Assembly (NCBI GenBank): GCA_021793115.1
Contig: JAJYTJ010000052.1
Span: 1-22,774, forward strand
Direction of reading: 5' to 3'
Source: Actinomycetes bacterium
GTDB lineage: Bacteria; Actinomycetota; Actinomycetes; Actinomycetales; Cellulomonadaceae
Length of the DNA: 22,774 nt
The translations under genes were made by a program, and so were the position numbers. The notes beneath the pieces are model-generated. The model ran no database searches. It saw nothing but the letters and a program-made list of their open reading frames with translations, and was not told the DNA's origin. This document shows, piece after piece, positions 6,441 through 15,240 of the stretch; the stretch's first letter is position 1, and the number at the start of each line of letters is the position of its first letter.

Positions 6441-7094
6441 TCAGTGCCGGAAGACGCTCGGGCCGCTCACCCGCGGCGGCCGCCGCACGGCGGCGTCGAG
6501 GAACGCCTTCCACGACGCGGGGATCTCCCGCAGCCGCCAGACGACGGCCTGCACGGGCGTGACGCTCGCCGCGGAGACGCCCACGCCGACGACGTCGATG
6601 CCCGCCGCCTGGCACGAGAAGAGCATCCGTCGCACGTGGTAGTCCTGCGAGACGACGATGGCGCGGTCGACGCCGTACAGCGTGTGCGCCCGCACGCACG
6701 TGTCGTGCGTGTCGAGGCCGCCGCCGTCGCGCACGATCGCGGAGTCCGGCACCCCCTGCCCCAGGAGCCACGTCCGCATCGAGCTCGGCTCGTCGTGGTA
6801 CGGCGTCGAGGCGTCGCCCGAGACGAGGATGGTCGTCACGGTGCCGGCCCGGTAGAGGTCGCGCGCCGCGGCGAGCCGGCGCTCGAGATACAGGGATGGG
6901 CCCCCGTCGGGGCGCAGGCCGGCGCCCGGCACGATGACGACGGGGCGCGGTGCGAGCCCGTCGAGCGAGCCCCGGACCCGGGACTGGCCGATGAGCTGGA
7001 CCACGGCCACGGGCACCGCGCCCACCAGCAGGACGACGATGGCGGCGGACCACAGGGCTCGGCGCAGCCTGCGATGGCGACGCGGGACCGGCAC
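6441..7094 (-). CDS. DUF218 / SanA-YdcF family membrane-anchored protein
   Basis: A 217-residue protein of the DUF218 family, related to SanA (vancomycin-sensitivity factor) and YdcF of enterobacteria, whose reactions are still unclear. After an arginine-rich start, residues 13-35 form one membrane helix, so the domain is probably outside the membrane. Conserved segments are VPGAGL at 55-60, ILVSGD at 89-94, DTHDTCVRA at 128-136 and SQDYHVRRML at 149-158, all in the usual order. Family members are linked to envelope integrity. The GTG start is supported by the basic-then-hydrophobic N-terminus and by a TAGGCT box seven bases upstream. The last residues are not conserved in the family as far as I can tell. 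Confidence 0.88.
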   Translation of the reverse strand: MPVPRRHRRLRRALWSAAIVVLLVGAVPVAVVQLIGQSRVRGSLDGLAPRPVVIVPGAGLRPDGGPSLYLERRLAAARDLYRAGTVTTILVSGDASTPYHDEPSSMRTWLLGQGVPDSAIVRDGGGLDTHDTCVRAHTLYGVDRAIVVSQDYHVRRMLFSCQAAGIDVVGVGVSAASVTPVQAVVWRLREIPASWKAFLDAAVRRPPRVSGPSVFRH

Positions 7095-7101
7095 GGCGAG
7101 G

Positions 7102-7107
7102 AGCCTA
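7102..7107 (-). promoter_or_regulatory. Putative -10 box of the DUF218 gene
   Basis: TAGGCT on the - strand ends seven bases before the GTG at 7094, the same hexamer and distance as at the DUF2516 gene. This predicts a leaderless transcript. Confidence 0.4.
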
Positions 7108-7175
7108 CGTGGCCAGGCTGGGCGGCCGGGCGGGACGGGGTGCAGATCCGGTGGACGTCGCGGGGCCGTGGCGCA

Positions 7176-7928
7176 TCAGCCGCGGGCGAGGAGCTCGGCG
7201 ACGAGGGCCGGTACCGCGAGGTCGATGGGGTCGCGCACGAGGCGTGTCGCCAGCTCGTCGTAGGGCGTCTCCTGGTCGTTGACGACGATGAGCTCGGCGC
7301 CCGCGTCGGCCGCGATGGCGGCCAGGCTCGCCACGGGCTGGACGCGGAGCGTGGTGCCGACGGCGAGGAACACCTGGGCGTCCTGCGCGGCGGCCACCGC
7401 GCGCTCGAGCGCCTCGTCGGGCAGCAGCTCGCCGAAGTAGACGACGTCGGGCTTGAGGACGCCGCCGCAGCCGGCGTGGTGCGGGTCCGGCTCGGCGTCG
7501 AGGCGCGTGAGCACGTCGCGCGTGAGCCACCGCTCGCCGCAGCGCAGGCACGACGTGCTGCCGAGGTTGCCGTGCAGCTCGACGACGAGGCCGGGGGACT
7601 GGCCGGCGGTCTGGTGCAGACCGTCGAAGTTCTGCGTGAGCACCGCGATCAGCCGGCCCGCGCGCTCGAGGTCGACGATCGCGCGGTGGGCCGGGGTGGC
7701 GTGCGCGCGCCACGCGGGGTGGTCCCGCCACATCTGCCAGCAGCGCGCCCGGACCTCGACGCGCGACATGTAGGCGTCGATGTCCAGCAGCTCGGCCTGG
7801 CCCGGGTCCGTCGTCCAGACGCCCTGCGGGCCGCGGAAGTCGGGGATACCCCCACTCGTCGAGATCCCGGCCCCGGTGAGGACGGTGATCGACGGCGTCT
7901 CGTGGTGGTGCTCGTGCGCGTGCGACAT
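7176..7928 (-). CDS. Sirtuin-type NAD-dependent protein deacylase
   Basis: A 250-residue sirtuin, which removes acetyl or related acyl groups from lysine using NAD and releases nicotinamide and O-acyl-ADP-ribose. Motifs in order are LTGAGIS at 17-23, GGIPDFRG at 26-33, TQNFDGLH at 98-105, catalytic His119 in ELHGN, and VVYFGE at 162-167. The zinc ribbon has C127-x2-C130, but the second pair is H151-x2-C154, so one cysteine is replaced by histidine. The residue between Asn100 and Asp102, usually Ile or Val, is Phe. The ATG at 7928 is preferred: it starts a His-rich leader (MSHAHEHHHE) directly before the NAD-binding strand, whereas the frame further upstream encodes low-complexity Arg-rich sequence. 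Family assignment is firm; acyl preference is unknown. Confidence 0.94.
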   Translation of the reverse strand: MSHAHEHHHETPSITVLTGAGISTSGGIPDFRGPQGVWTTDPGQAELLDIDAYMSRVEVRARCWQMWRDHPAWRAHATPAHRAIVDLERAGRLIAVLTQNFDGLHQTAGQSPGLVVELHGNLGSTSCLRCGERWLTRDVLTRLDAEPDPHHAGCGGVLKPDVVYFGELLPDEALERAVAAAQDAQVFLAVGTTLRVQPVASLAAIAADAGAELIVVNDQETPYDELATRLVRDPIDLAVPALVAELLARG

Positions 7929-7938
7929 CAGGCGGCCG

Positions 7939-7944
7939 ACACTA
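7939..7944 (-). promoter_or_regulatory. Putative -10 box of the sirtuin gene
   Basis: TAGTGT on the - strand ends ten bases before the ATG at 7928, predicting a 5' leader of only a few bases. No Shine-Dalgarno sequence is evident, which agrees with a near-leaderless transcript. Confidence 0.35.
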
Positions 7945-8138
7945 CGCGAGCGGCCGCCGCGGCGGCCGGGACATGTCAGCGGGTGACCCGCGCCGTCCCG
8001 CGCCGTCGGGCGGCACCGCCGCCGCCGGGGTGCCATGGCGCGCGGGTGACGGCCGGTACCGGCGCGCGAGGGCACCCTCGCGGTGGCGGTAGGGCGGCGG
8101 GGCGCCTCCGCAGGTGGTCGCGGGCTCGGGGCCGATCC

Positions 8139-8178
8139 GAGGTCGTCCGCGGGAGAGTGAGATCGTCCGCGGAAGAGT
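8139..8178 (+). repeat. Two adjacent 20-bp repeats at the cold-shock promoter
   Basis: Bases 8139-8158 and 8159-8178 match at 18 of 20 positions around the shared core TCGTCCGCGG. The second copy ends on the first base of the proposed -35 box. The position suggests a binding site for a regulator, though nothing identifies it. The rest of the 419-base gap between the sirtuin and this gene (7929-8138) shows only a GCGGGTgACCCGC palindrome at 7979-7991. Confidence 0.7.
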
Positions 8179-8208
8179 TGACCGTTTCGGCCGGTGGTGG
8201 TCTACCCT
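8178..8208 (+). promoter_or_regulatory. Putative promoter of the cold-shock gene
   Basis: TTGACC at 8178-8183 and TACCCT at 8203-8208 resemble -35 and -10 boxes, with a 19-base spacer that is a little long. Transcription from about 8215 would give a leader of some 130 bases before the ATG at 8348, like the long structured leaders of many cold-shock mRNAs. Confidence 0.45.
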
Positions 8209-8347
8209 GGCGGGGTAGTCGCAGTGCATCGCTTGTCCGGACTGCTGTGGGTCGAGGCCCCGGTTGTCGTGTCCATCGGACGGATGACGACCGCAGTGAG
8301 TACCGGTCCCGAAGCGGGACTGTCCTCCCCACAGAGAAGAGAACGAC

Positions 8348-8551
8348 ATGGCCACCGGAACTGTGAAGTGGTTCAACGCCGAGAAGGGCTTCGGCTTCAT
8401 CGCCCCCGACGACGGCGGGCCCGACGTCTTCGCGCACTACTCGGCGATCGCGTCGAGCGGCTACCGCTCGCTCGAGGAGAACCAGAAGGTCCAGTTCGAC
8501 GTCACGCAGGGCCCCAAGGGCCCGCAGGCCGCGAACATCACGGCCATCTGA
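8348..8551 (+). CDS. csp: CspA-family cold-shock protein
   Basis: A 67-residue single cold-shock domain of standard length, binding single-stranded RNA and DNA and acting as an RNA chaperone. The RNP1 motif KGFGFI follows the usual [14 protein letters not shown] start, and RNP2 is DVFAH. The ATG at 8348 follows a purine-rich AGAGAAGAGAA stretch that may serve as ribosome binding site. The gene is monocistronic, with its own promoter region and a strong hairpin 17 bases after the stop. Cold-shock proteins of this type may be constitutive or cold-induced; the long leader hints at post-transcriptional control but does not prove it. Confidence 0.97.
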   Translation: MATGTVKWFNAEKGFGFIAPDDGGPDVFAHYSAIASSGYRSLEENQKVQFDVTQGPKGPQAANITAI

Positions 8552-8567
8552 CGTTCGCACCACCCCT

Positions 8568-8606
8568 CGACGGGCGCCCGGACCTCGCGGTCCGCGGCGC
8601 CCGTCG
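8568..8606 (+). terminator. Hairpin after the cold-shock gene
   Basis: CGACGGGCGCC-CGGAC pairs with GTCCG-CGGCGCCCGTCG around a short loop, with one extra base in the second arm. There is no run of T, as is common for terminators in high-GC actinobacteria. Confidence 0.6.
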
Positions 8607-8765
8607 TCGTCTCCGGCCCCGGTGAGCCCGCCCGTCGGGGATGCCGCGGGCGGCCAGGTGGCACCCCGGGAACTCCCAGCGTGACCACAGACGCCGTTCC
8701 TACGCTCGTTCCCTCGCAGGATTGGCGTGCCGGCAGCGCCGGCACCGAGCGCGACGGAGACGGAC

Positions 8766-9068
8766 ATGCGCTGGGGGATGGGGATCGGGTTGTTCGGCAT
8801 GGGTGTGTTCTGGCTGCTGCTGGTCGCACTGATCGTGTGGCTCGTCGTCCAGCTCGCCAGGCCGAGGGACGACGAGGGCGCGCCTCGCGTCCCCGTGACC
8901 GGCCGGATGGGGCCGGTGCCGCTGGCGCCGGCGGGCCTGCCGCCGGTGACGCCCTACGTGGAGGCGTTCCTCATCCTCGACCGGCGGCTGGCGGCCGGCG
9001 AGATCGACGTCGCCACGTACCAGCAGCTGCGAGCGGCGCTGGTCCAGTCGCGCGGGGGCGCGCTGTGA
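8766..9068 (+). CDS. Small membrane protein with C-terminal SHOCT domain
   Basis: A 100-residue protein with one membrane helix at about 8-31 (glycine- and methionine-rich, then FWLLLVALIVWLVVQL), a polar proline-rich linker, and a SHOCT-type segment at 68-93 (LILDRRLAAGEIDVATYQQL). SHOCT domains are short C-terminal helices found on many membrane proteins and thought to mediate oligomerisation or other contacts. The ATG at 8766 is preferred over an ATG-less extension upstream because GGAGA sits at a good distance (bases 8755-8759). The stop overlaps the GTG of the next gene, so both are made from one mRNA and may act together in the membrane. No catalytic function is indicated. Confidence 0.82.
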   Translation: MRWGMGIGLFGMGVFWLLLVALIVWLVVQLARPRDDEGAPRVPVTGRMGPVPLAPAGLPPVTPYVEAFLILDRRLAAGEIDVATYQQLRAALVQSRGGAL

Positions 9069-9607
9069 GCACCGCCCCGCTGCCGCCGCAGCCCCCCGGG
9101 CGCCCCGGACAGTCCCCGGCGGGCCCGCCCGTCCCGGGTCAGCCGATGGTCGGCTCCGTGCCGCCCCACGCCGCGAGCCAGGTGCCGCCCCCCGGTGGGC
9201 CCGGTGCGGGCCAGGTGCCGACGGGTGCGGGCCAGGTGCCGACGGGTGCGGGCCAGGTGCCGCCGCCAGGTCCGTCCGGAGCCGGGCCTGTGCCGCTGCC
9301 GGCACCCGCGCCCCGCCGGCGCACGCCACGTCGGGGGCTGCTCGTCGCCGCGCTCGTGGTGGCGGTGGTGCTGCTCGTCGGGTCGGTCGGGGCGACCGCC
9401 GCATTCCTCCAGACGCACACCTCGTCGGGCGTCACACGGCTCGTAGGGCCGAACGGCCGCACGTTCGTCGTCCCCGGACCGCGCGAAGGCGCGCCGGAGT
9501 ACCAGATGCCGCGGTACCCGCGACGGTACCCGGCCGCGCCGGCCGCTCCCGAGCGCCGGCACGCCACCGGGCCGCAGCAGCCGACCCCGACGCCGTCGGC
9601 CCCCTGA
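9065..9607 (+). CDS. Proline-rich single-pass membrane protein
   Basis: A 180-residue protein of unknown function. Residues 1-86 are rich in Pro, Gly and Gln and include a duplicated heptapeptide GAGQVPT (about 47-60) that comes from a 21-base DNA repeat. RRRTPRR marks the inner side of a membrane helix at about 91-114. Residues 115-180 form a short tail rich in Pro, Arg and Tyr, probably outside the cell. This layout, a disordered proline-rich cytoplasmic part and a small external part, is common in actinobacteria and is hard to assign. The GTG start shares GTGA with the stop of the SHOCT gene. The unequal copy number expected in the repeat makes this N-terminus likely to vary between strains. 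Confidence 0.7.
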   Translation: MSTAPLPPQPPGRPGQSPAGPPVPGQPMVGSVPPHAASQVPPPGGPGAGQVPTGAGQVPTGAGQVPPPGPSGAGPVPLPAPAPRRRTPRRGLLVAALVVAVVLLVGSVGATAAFLQTHTSSGVTRLVGPNGRTFVVPGPREGAPEYQMPRYPRRYPAAPAAPERRHATGPQQPTPTPSAP

Positions 9608-9609
9608 GC

Positions 9610-9646
9610 GGCGCCGGCCGCCGGTCCCCCTCCGGCGACCGGCGCC
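9610..9646 (+). terminator. Hairpin after the proline-rich protein gene
   Basis: GGCGCCGGCCGCCGG at 9610-9624 pairs with CCGGCGACCGGCGCC at 9632-9646, with one mismatch and a seven-base loop. It begins three bases after the stop codon. No T-run follows. Confidence 0.55.
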
Positions 9647-9787
9647 TTCGTCGCGGACGGGACGCCGCGCGGTGCACGCCTCACCTCGCGGTGCACCACC
9701 CGCCCCGCGCGGCCCGCGGCTGACCGGCTGACCGCGACACCCGCACGCCGCCCCCGGGCGGGCCCGCGATGCCCTGACCGGCGGTGC

Positions 9788-9793
9788 TAGCGT
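9788..9793 (+). promoter_or_regulatory. Putative -10 box of the alpha/beta hydrolase gene
   Basis: TAGCGT ends six bases before the GTG at 9800, again the spacing of a leaderless promoter. No ribosome binding site is visible at this start, which supports the idea. Confidence 0.4.
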
Positions 9794-9799
9794 CGCCGC

Positions 9800-10720
9800 G
9801 TGCCCCCCGCCGCCTCGTCACCGGGCCCTCGTGCGCGCGCCGGACGCGCGCTGAGGACGGCGCGCGCGGCGGCCGGGCTGGCGGCCACGCGGGCCCAGCT
9901 GCAGGTGCTGCAGGCGGTGGCGCCGAGGGCCGCCGGCCGCCGTGCGGTCGACCTGTGGTGCACGTACCCCGCGGGGGCGCGCCGGCGCGACCTACGCCCG
10001 GGCCCCGGCGACCTGATCCGGTTGCCCGCGGCGCGCGCCGGGGACGTCGTGGTCGAGAGCTGGGGCGCCGGCCCGGTCGTCTACCTGGTGCACGGGTGGG
10101 GCGGCTGGCGGGGCCAGCTGGGCGCGTTCGTCGGGCCGCTGGTCGCCGCCGGGCACCGCGTGGTCGCGTTCGACGCGCCGGGCCACGGCGAGGCCGCACC
10201 GGGATTCATGGGCCCCGGACGCGGCACGCTGATGGAGCTCATGGAGGCCCTCGAGGCGGTCGGGCGCGTCATGGGGCCGGCCGCCGGCGTCGTCGCGCAC
10301 TCGCTCGGCACCACGTCCGCGGCGCACGTGGTGCACGCAGGTTTCCCGGCCGACCGGCTCGTGCTCGTGGCCCCGAACGGCAGCTTCGCCGACCTCGTCG
10401 GCCGCTTCGCCGGCGCGCTGGGGCTGCGCGGGCGCACGACGAACGAGCTGCGCGCCGCGCTCGAGCAGGCGACGGGCCACCGCCTCGCCGACTTCGACAT
10501 CGCGCCCCTGGGCTCCGACGGCGGCATGCCGGACACGCTCGTGGTGCACGACCGCCGCGACCGGCAGGTGGCCCACGCCGAGGGCGAGGCGATCGCCGCG
10601 GCGTGGCCGAACGCGCGGCTGGTGAGCACCGACGGCCTGGGCCACCAGCGGATCCTCGCCGACCCCGCCGTGGTCGCGGCCGTCGTGGAGCACCTGACGG
10701 GTTCGTCGACCGCCGCCTGA
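9800..10720 (+). CDS. Alpha/beta-fold hydrolase
   Basis: A 306-residue alpha/beta hydrolase. The oxyanion region is LVHGWGGW at 96-103, the nucleophile elbow A-H-S-L-G places Ser168, the acid is probably Asp254 in VVHDRRDRQV (Asp251 is an alternative), and the base is His282 in GLGHQRIL. The first 75 residues are alanine- and arginine-rich and precede the fold; they may be an extension typical of a group of actinobacterial hydrolases. There is no signal peptide, so the enzyme is probably cytoplasmic. The substrate is not predictable: esterase, lipase-like and other roles are all possible. The gene is flanked by a hairpin upstream and by the clpC regulatory region downstream, so it is probably monocistronic. 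Confidence 0.9.
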   Translation: MPPAASSPGPRARAGRALRTARAAAGLAATRAQLQVLQAVAPRAAGRRAVDLWCTYPAGARRRDLRPGPGDLIRLPAARAGDVVVESWGAGPVVYLVHGWGGWRGQLGAFVGPLVAAGHRVVAFDAPGHGEAAPGFMGPGRGTLMELMEALEAVGRVMGPAAGVVAHSLGTTSAAHVVHAGFPADRLVLVAPNGSFADLVGRFAGALGLRGRTTNELRAALEQATGHRLADFDIAPLGSDGGMPDTLVVHDRRDRQVAHAEGEAIAAAWPNARLVSTDGLGHQRILADPAVVAAVVEHLTGSSTAA

Positions 10721-10758
10721 CGCGGCCGCCGAGTGCCTGAGCCCCGCACCGGGCGTCA

Positions 10759-10772
10759 CGCCTGCGGCGAAC
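10759..10772 (-). promoter_or_regulatory. Putative ClgR operator upstream of clpC
   Basis: The - strand reads GTTCGC-CGCAG-GCG, an exact match to the GTTCGC-N5-GCG motif described for the actinobacterial regulator ClgR, which activates clp protease genes. It is centred about 47 bases before the transcript start predicted from the TAGCAT box. Confidence 0.55.
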
Positions 10773-10800
10773 AGAGGACTGTGGCGCGACACCCCGCGGT

Positions 10801-10806
10801 TAGCAT
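10801..10806 (+). promoter_or_regulatory. Putative -10 box of clpC
   Basis: TAGCAT fits TAnnnT and would start a transcript near 10813, with a leader of about 78 bases. The matching -35 position (near ACTGTG) is poor, as expected for an activator-dependent promoter. Confidence 0.4.
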
Positions 10807-10890
10807 CGAACAACGCCCGCCGCTCTACGTCCGCGGCAGCCCGTTGCCGATAGGACACGCGGAGGGCGCACAGCCCCGTGAGGAGTGCAC

Positions 10891-13456
<2,566 letters not shown>

Positions 13457-13470
<14 letters not shown>

Positions 13471-13635
13471 CGTCCGTCGCACCACCGTCCGGAGCCCGGC
13501 CCCACGCGGAGTTCGTCGCGGGGCGGCCGGGCTCCGGCGCGTCCGGGCGGACCAGGGGGAGCACCACCTCGTCGACGATCGAGGCGAGCACGTCGTCGGG
13601 CACCGGCCGGTGCGTCATGAGCACGTCACCACCTG
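13457..13635 (-). pseudogene. Possible remnant of a TetR-type regulator C-terminus
   Basis: A short - strand frame reads GGDVLMTHRPVPDDVLASIV followed by DEVVLPLVRP, which looks like the end of the ligand-binding domain of TetR/AcrR regulators. It runs to a stop at 13457 inside the end of clpC. The sequence further upstream in the frame (towards 13800) is low-complexity and not TetR-like, and no HTH is found. It may be a decayed gene, or a chance resemblance. The remainder of the 330-base gap between clpC and the hydrolase gene (13471-13800) holds only the hairpin at 13489-13537 and nothing else I recognise. Confidence 0.2.
13489..13537 (+). terminator. Hairpin after clpC
   Basis: CCGGAGCCCGGCC at 13489-13501 pairs perfectly over 13 bases with 13525-13537, around a 23-base loop. 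It starts 18 bases after the clpC stop and is the best candidate for the transcript end. No T-run follows. Confidence 0.6.
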
Positions 13636-13800
13636 CCCTGGTCCCGGCCGCGACCGGCGGCGCCTTCCATCGGGCCTTCTGGTGGGCGCCGGGGTTCACG
13701 GTCGTCGGCGTCCCCGTCGCGCTCCCTGCTTGTGGAGGGCCCGGCTCCGGGCCTGAGACGCCCGAGCCCCACCCGGGCGGCGGTGGCAGGGTGGACGCCC

Positions 13801-15240
13801 ATGACACCGTCGTTGCCGCGCAGCACCCCTGAACAGCAGGGCGTCGACCCGCGCGCCGTCCTCGCCACCCTCGAGGCCATCGCCGCCATCCCCGAGCTGC
13901 ACTCCCTCATGGTGGTGCGCCATGGCCATGTGGTCGCCGAGGGGTGGGCCCGTCCCTTCGCCGCCGACCGTCGGCAGACCGTCTACTCGATGAGCAAGAG
14001 CTTCACCTCCACCGCGGTCGGCTTCGCGGTGGCCGAGGGCCGGTTCTCGCTCGACGACGCGGTGGTGGGGCTGCTCCCCGACCAGGCGCCGACGGCGGCG
14101 GACGAGCGCCTGGCCCGCATGACGGTGCGCCACCTGCTCACCATGACGAGCGGGCACGACCCGGAGCCGCAGGTGCTGCGCGGCGACGGCGACTGGGTCG
14201 CGGCCTTCCTCGCCACGCCGCTGGCGCACGAACCGGGCGAGCGGTTCGTCTACAACACCCCGGCGACGCACGTGCTCGCCGCGATCGTGGAGCGGGCCAC
14301 CGGCGAGCACCTCCTCGACTACCTCACGCCGCGCCTGCTCGAGCCGCTCGGCATCGAGGGCGCCTGGTGGGAGCGCAGCCCGCAGGGTGTGGACCTGGGC
14401 GGCACGGGACTGTCGATCACCACCGAGGACGCCGCCGCGCTCGGCCTGCTCTACCTGCAGGACGGCGTGTGGCAGGGCCGTCGCGTGCTGCCCGAGGGGT
14501 GGGTGGCGCAGGCCGGTGCTGCGCAGGTGTCCACCGCGCACTGGGGCGGCGTCGACTGGCAGCAGGGGTACGGGTTCCAGTTCTGGCGCTCGCGGCACGG
14601 GTTCCGCGCCGACGGCGCGTTCGGCCAGTTCTCGCTGGTGCTGCCCGACGAGGACGTCGTCGTCGCCATCACCGGGGGCTTCCGCGACACCGGTGCCGTG
14701 CTCGACGCCGTGTGGACGCACCTGCTGCCGGGGCTGCACGACGAGGCGCTCCCGGCGGACGACGACGGCCGGGCCGCCCTGGTCGCACGGCTGGCCGGAC
14801 TGCGGCTGGACCCGCCCCGGGGCGAGGCCGTCACCGCAGTCGCGCGGCGCCTGGCGGGGGCCGTGATCCGGTTCGACGAGAGCCCGCTGGGTCCGCTCGC
14901 GGTGACGTTCGCCGCGGGCGAGGAGTCCGACGATCTCGTCGTGCGCACGGCCGCGGGGGACGTGGCCCTGCGGCCCGGGCACGACGAGCCCACCCCGCAG
15001 CAGGTGCGCAGCGTGTTCGAGGCCCGGCACTCGCCGGCCGCGCTCGTCGGCGGCGCGTGGACCGAGCCCGACCGCTACGTGCTCACCGTGCGCTGGGTGG
15101 AGACGCCGCACCTGCTCGCGGTGGACGCGCTCGTGCGGGGCGACGACGTGGTGGTCACGGCCCGGGCGAACGTCTCCTTCGAGGCGACCGAGATGGGGCC
15201 CTTCGCGGGGCGGGTCGAGGCCGGGGAGGTGCGGGCATGA
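13801..15240 (+). CDS. Serine hydrolase, class C beta-lactamase-like
   Basis: A 479-residue serine hydrolase of the beta-lactamase/DD-peptidase-like superfamily. The nucleophile motif is S63-M-S-K66 in VYSMSKSFTS, and the second motif is around Tyr151-Asn152 in ERFVYNTPATHVL. The usual KTG-like motif is replaced by the segment HGFRADGAFGQF, as in many esterase-like members. The catalytic domain spans about 1-335; residues 340-479 form an extra C-terminal domain of beta-rich character. No signal peptide is visible, so it is probably cytoplasmic rather than a true cell-wall enzyme or antibiotic resistance enzyme. The ATG at 13801 directly precedes the conserved PEQQGVDP start and follows GGCAGGGTGG. 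The stop overlaps the permease start as ATGA, hinting that the permease could import or export its substrate or product. Confidence 0.9.
   Translation: MTPSLPRSTPEQQGVDPRAVLATLEAIAAIPELHSLMVVRHGHVVAEGWARPFAADRRQTVYSMSKSFTSTAVGFAVAEGRFSLDDAVVGLLPDQAPTAADERLARMTVRHLLTMTSGHDPEPQVLRGDGDWVAAFLATPLAHEPGERFVYNTPATHVLAAIVERATGEHLLDYLTPRLLEPLGIEGAWWERSPQGVDLGGTGLSITTEDAAALGLLYLQDGVWQGRRVLPEGWVAQAGAAQVSTAHWGGVDWQQGYGFQFWRSRHGFRADGAFGQFSLVLPDEDVVVAITGGFRDTGAVLDAVWTHLLPGLHDEALPADDDGRAALVARLAGLRLDPPRGEAVTAVARRLAGAVIRFDESPLGPLAVTFAAGEESDDLVVRTAAGDVALRPGHDEPTPQQVRSVFEARHSPAALVGGAWTEPDRYVLTVRWVETPHLLAVDALVRGDDVVVTARANVSFEATEMGPFAGRVEAGEVRA

Noticed and set aside
7929..8075. Longer N-terminus for the sirtuin
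   Set aside because: The upstream in-frame residues are Arg/Pro/Gly-rich and unlike any sirtuin, and a -10-like box lies within them.
13801..15240. Antibiotic-resistance beta-lactamase
   Set aside because: It has no signal peptide and no KTG motif, and carries an extra C-terminal domain. A role as esterase or peptidase is more likely.
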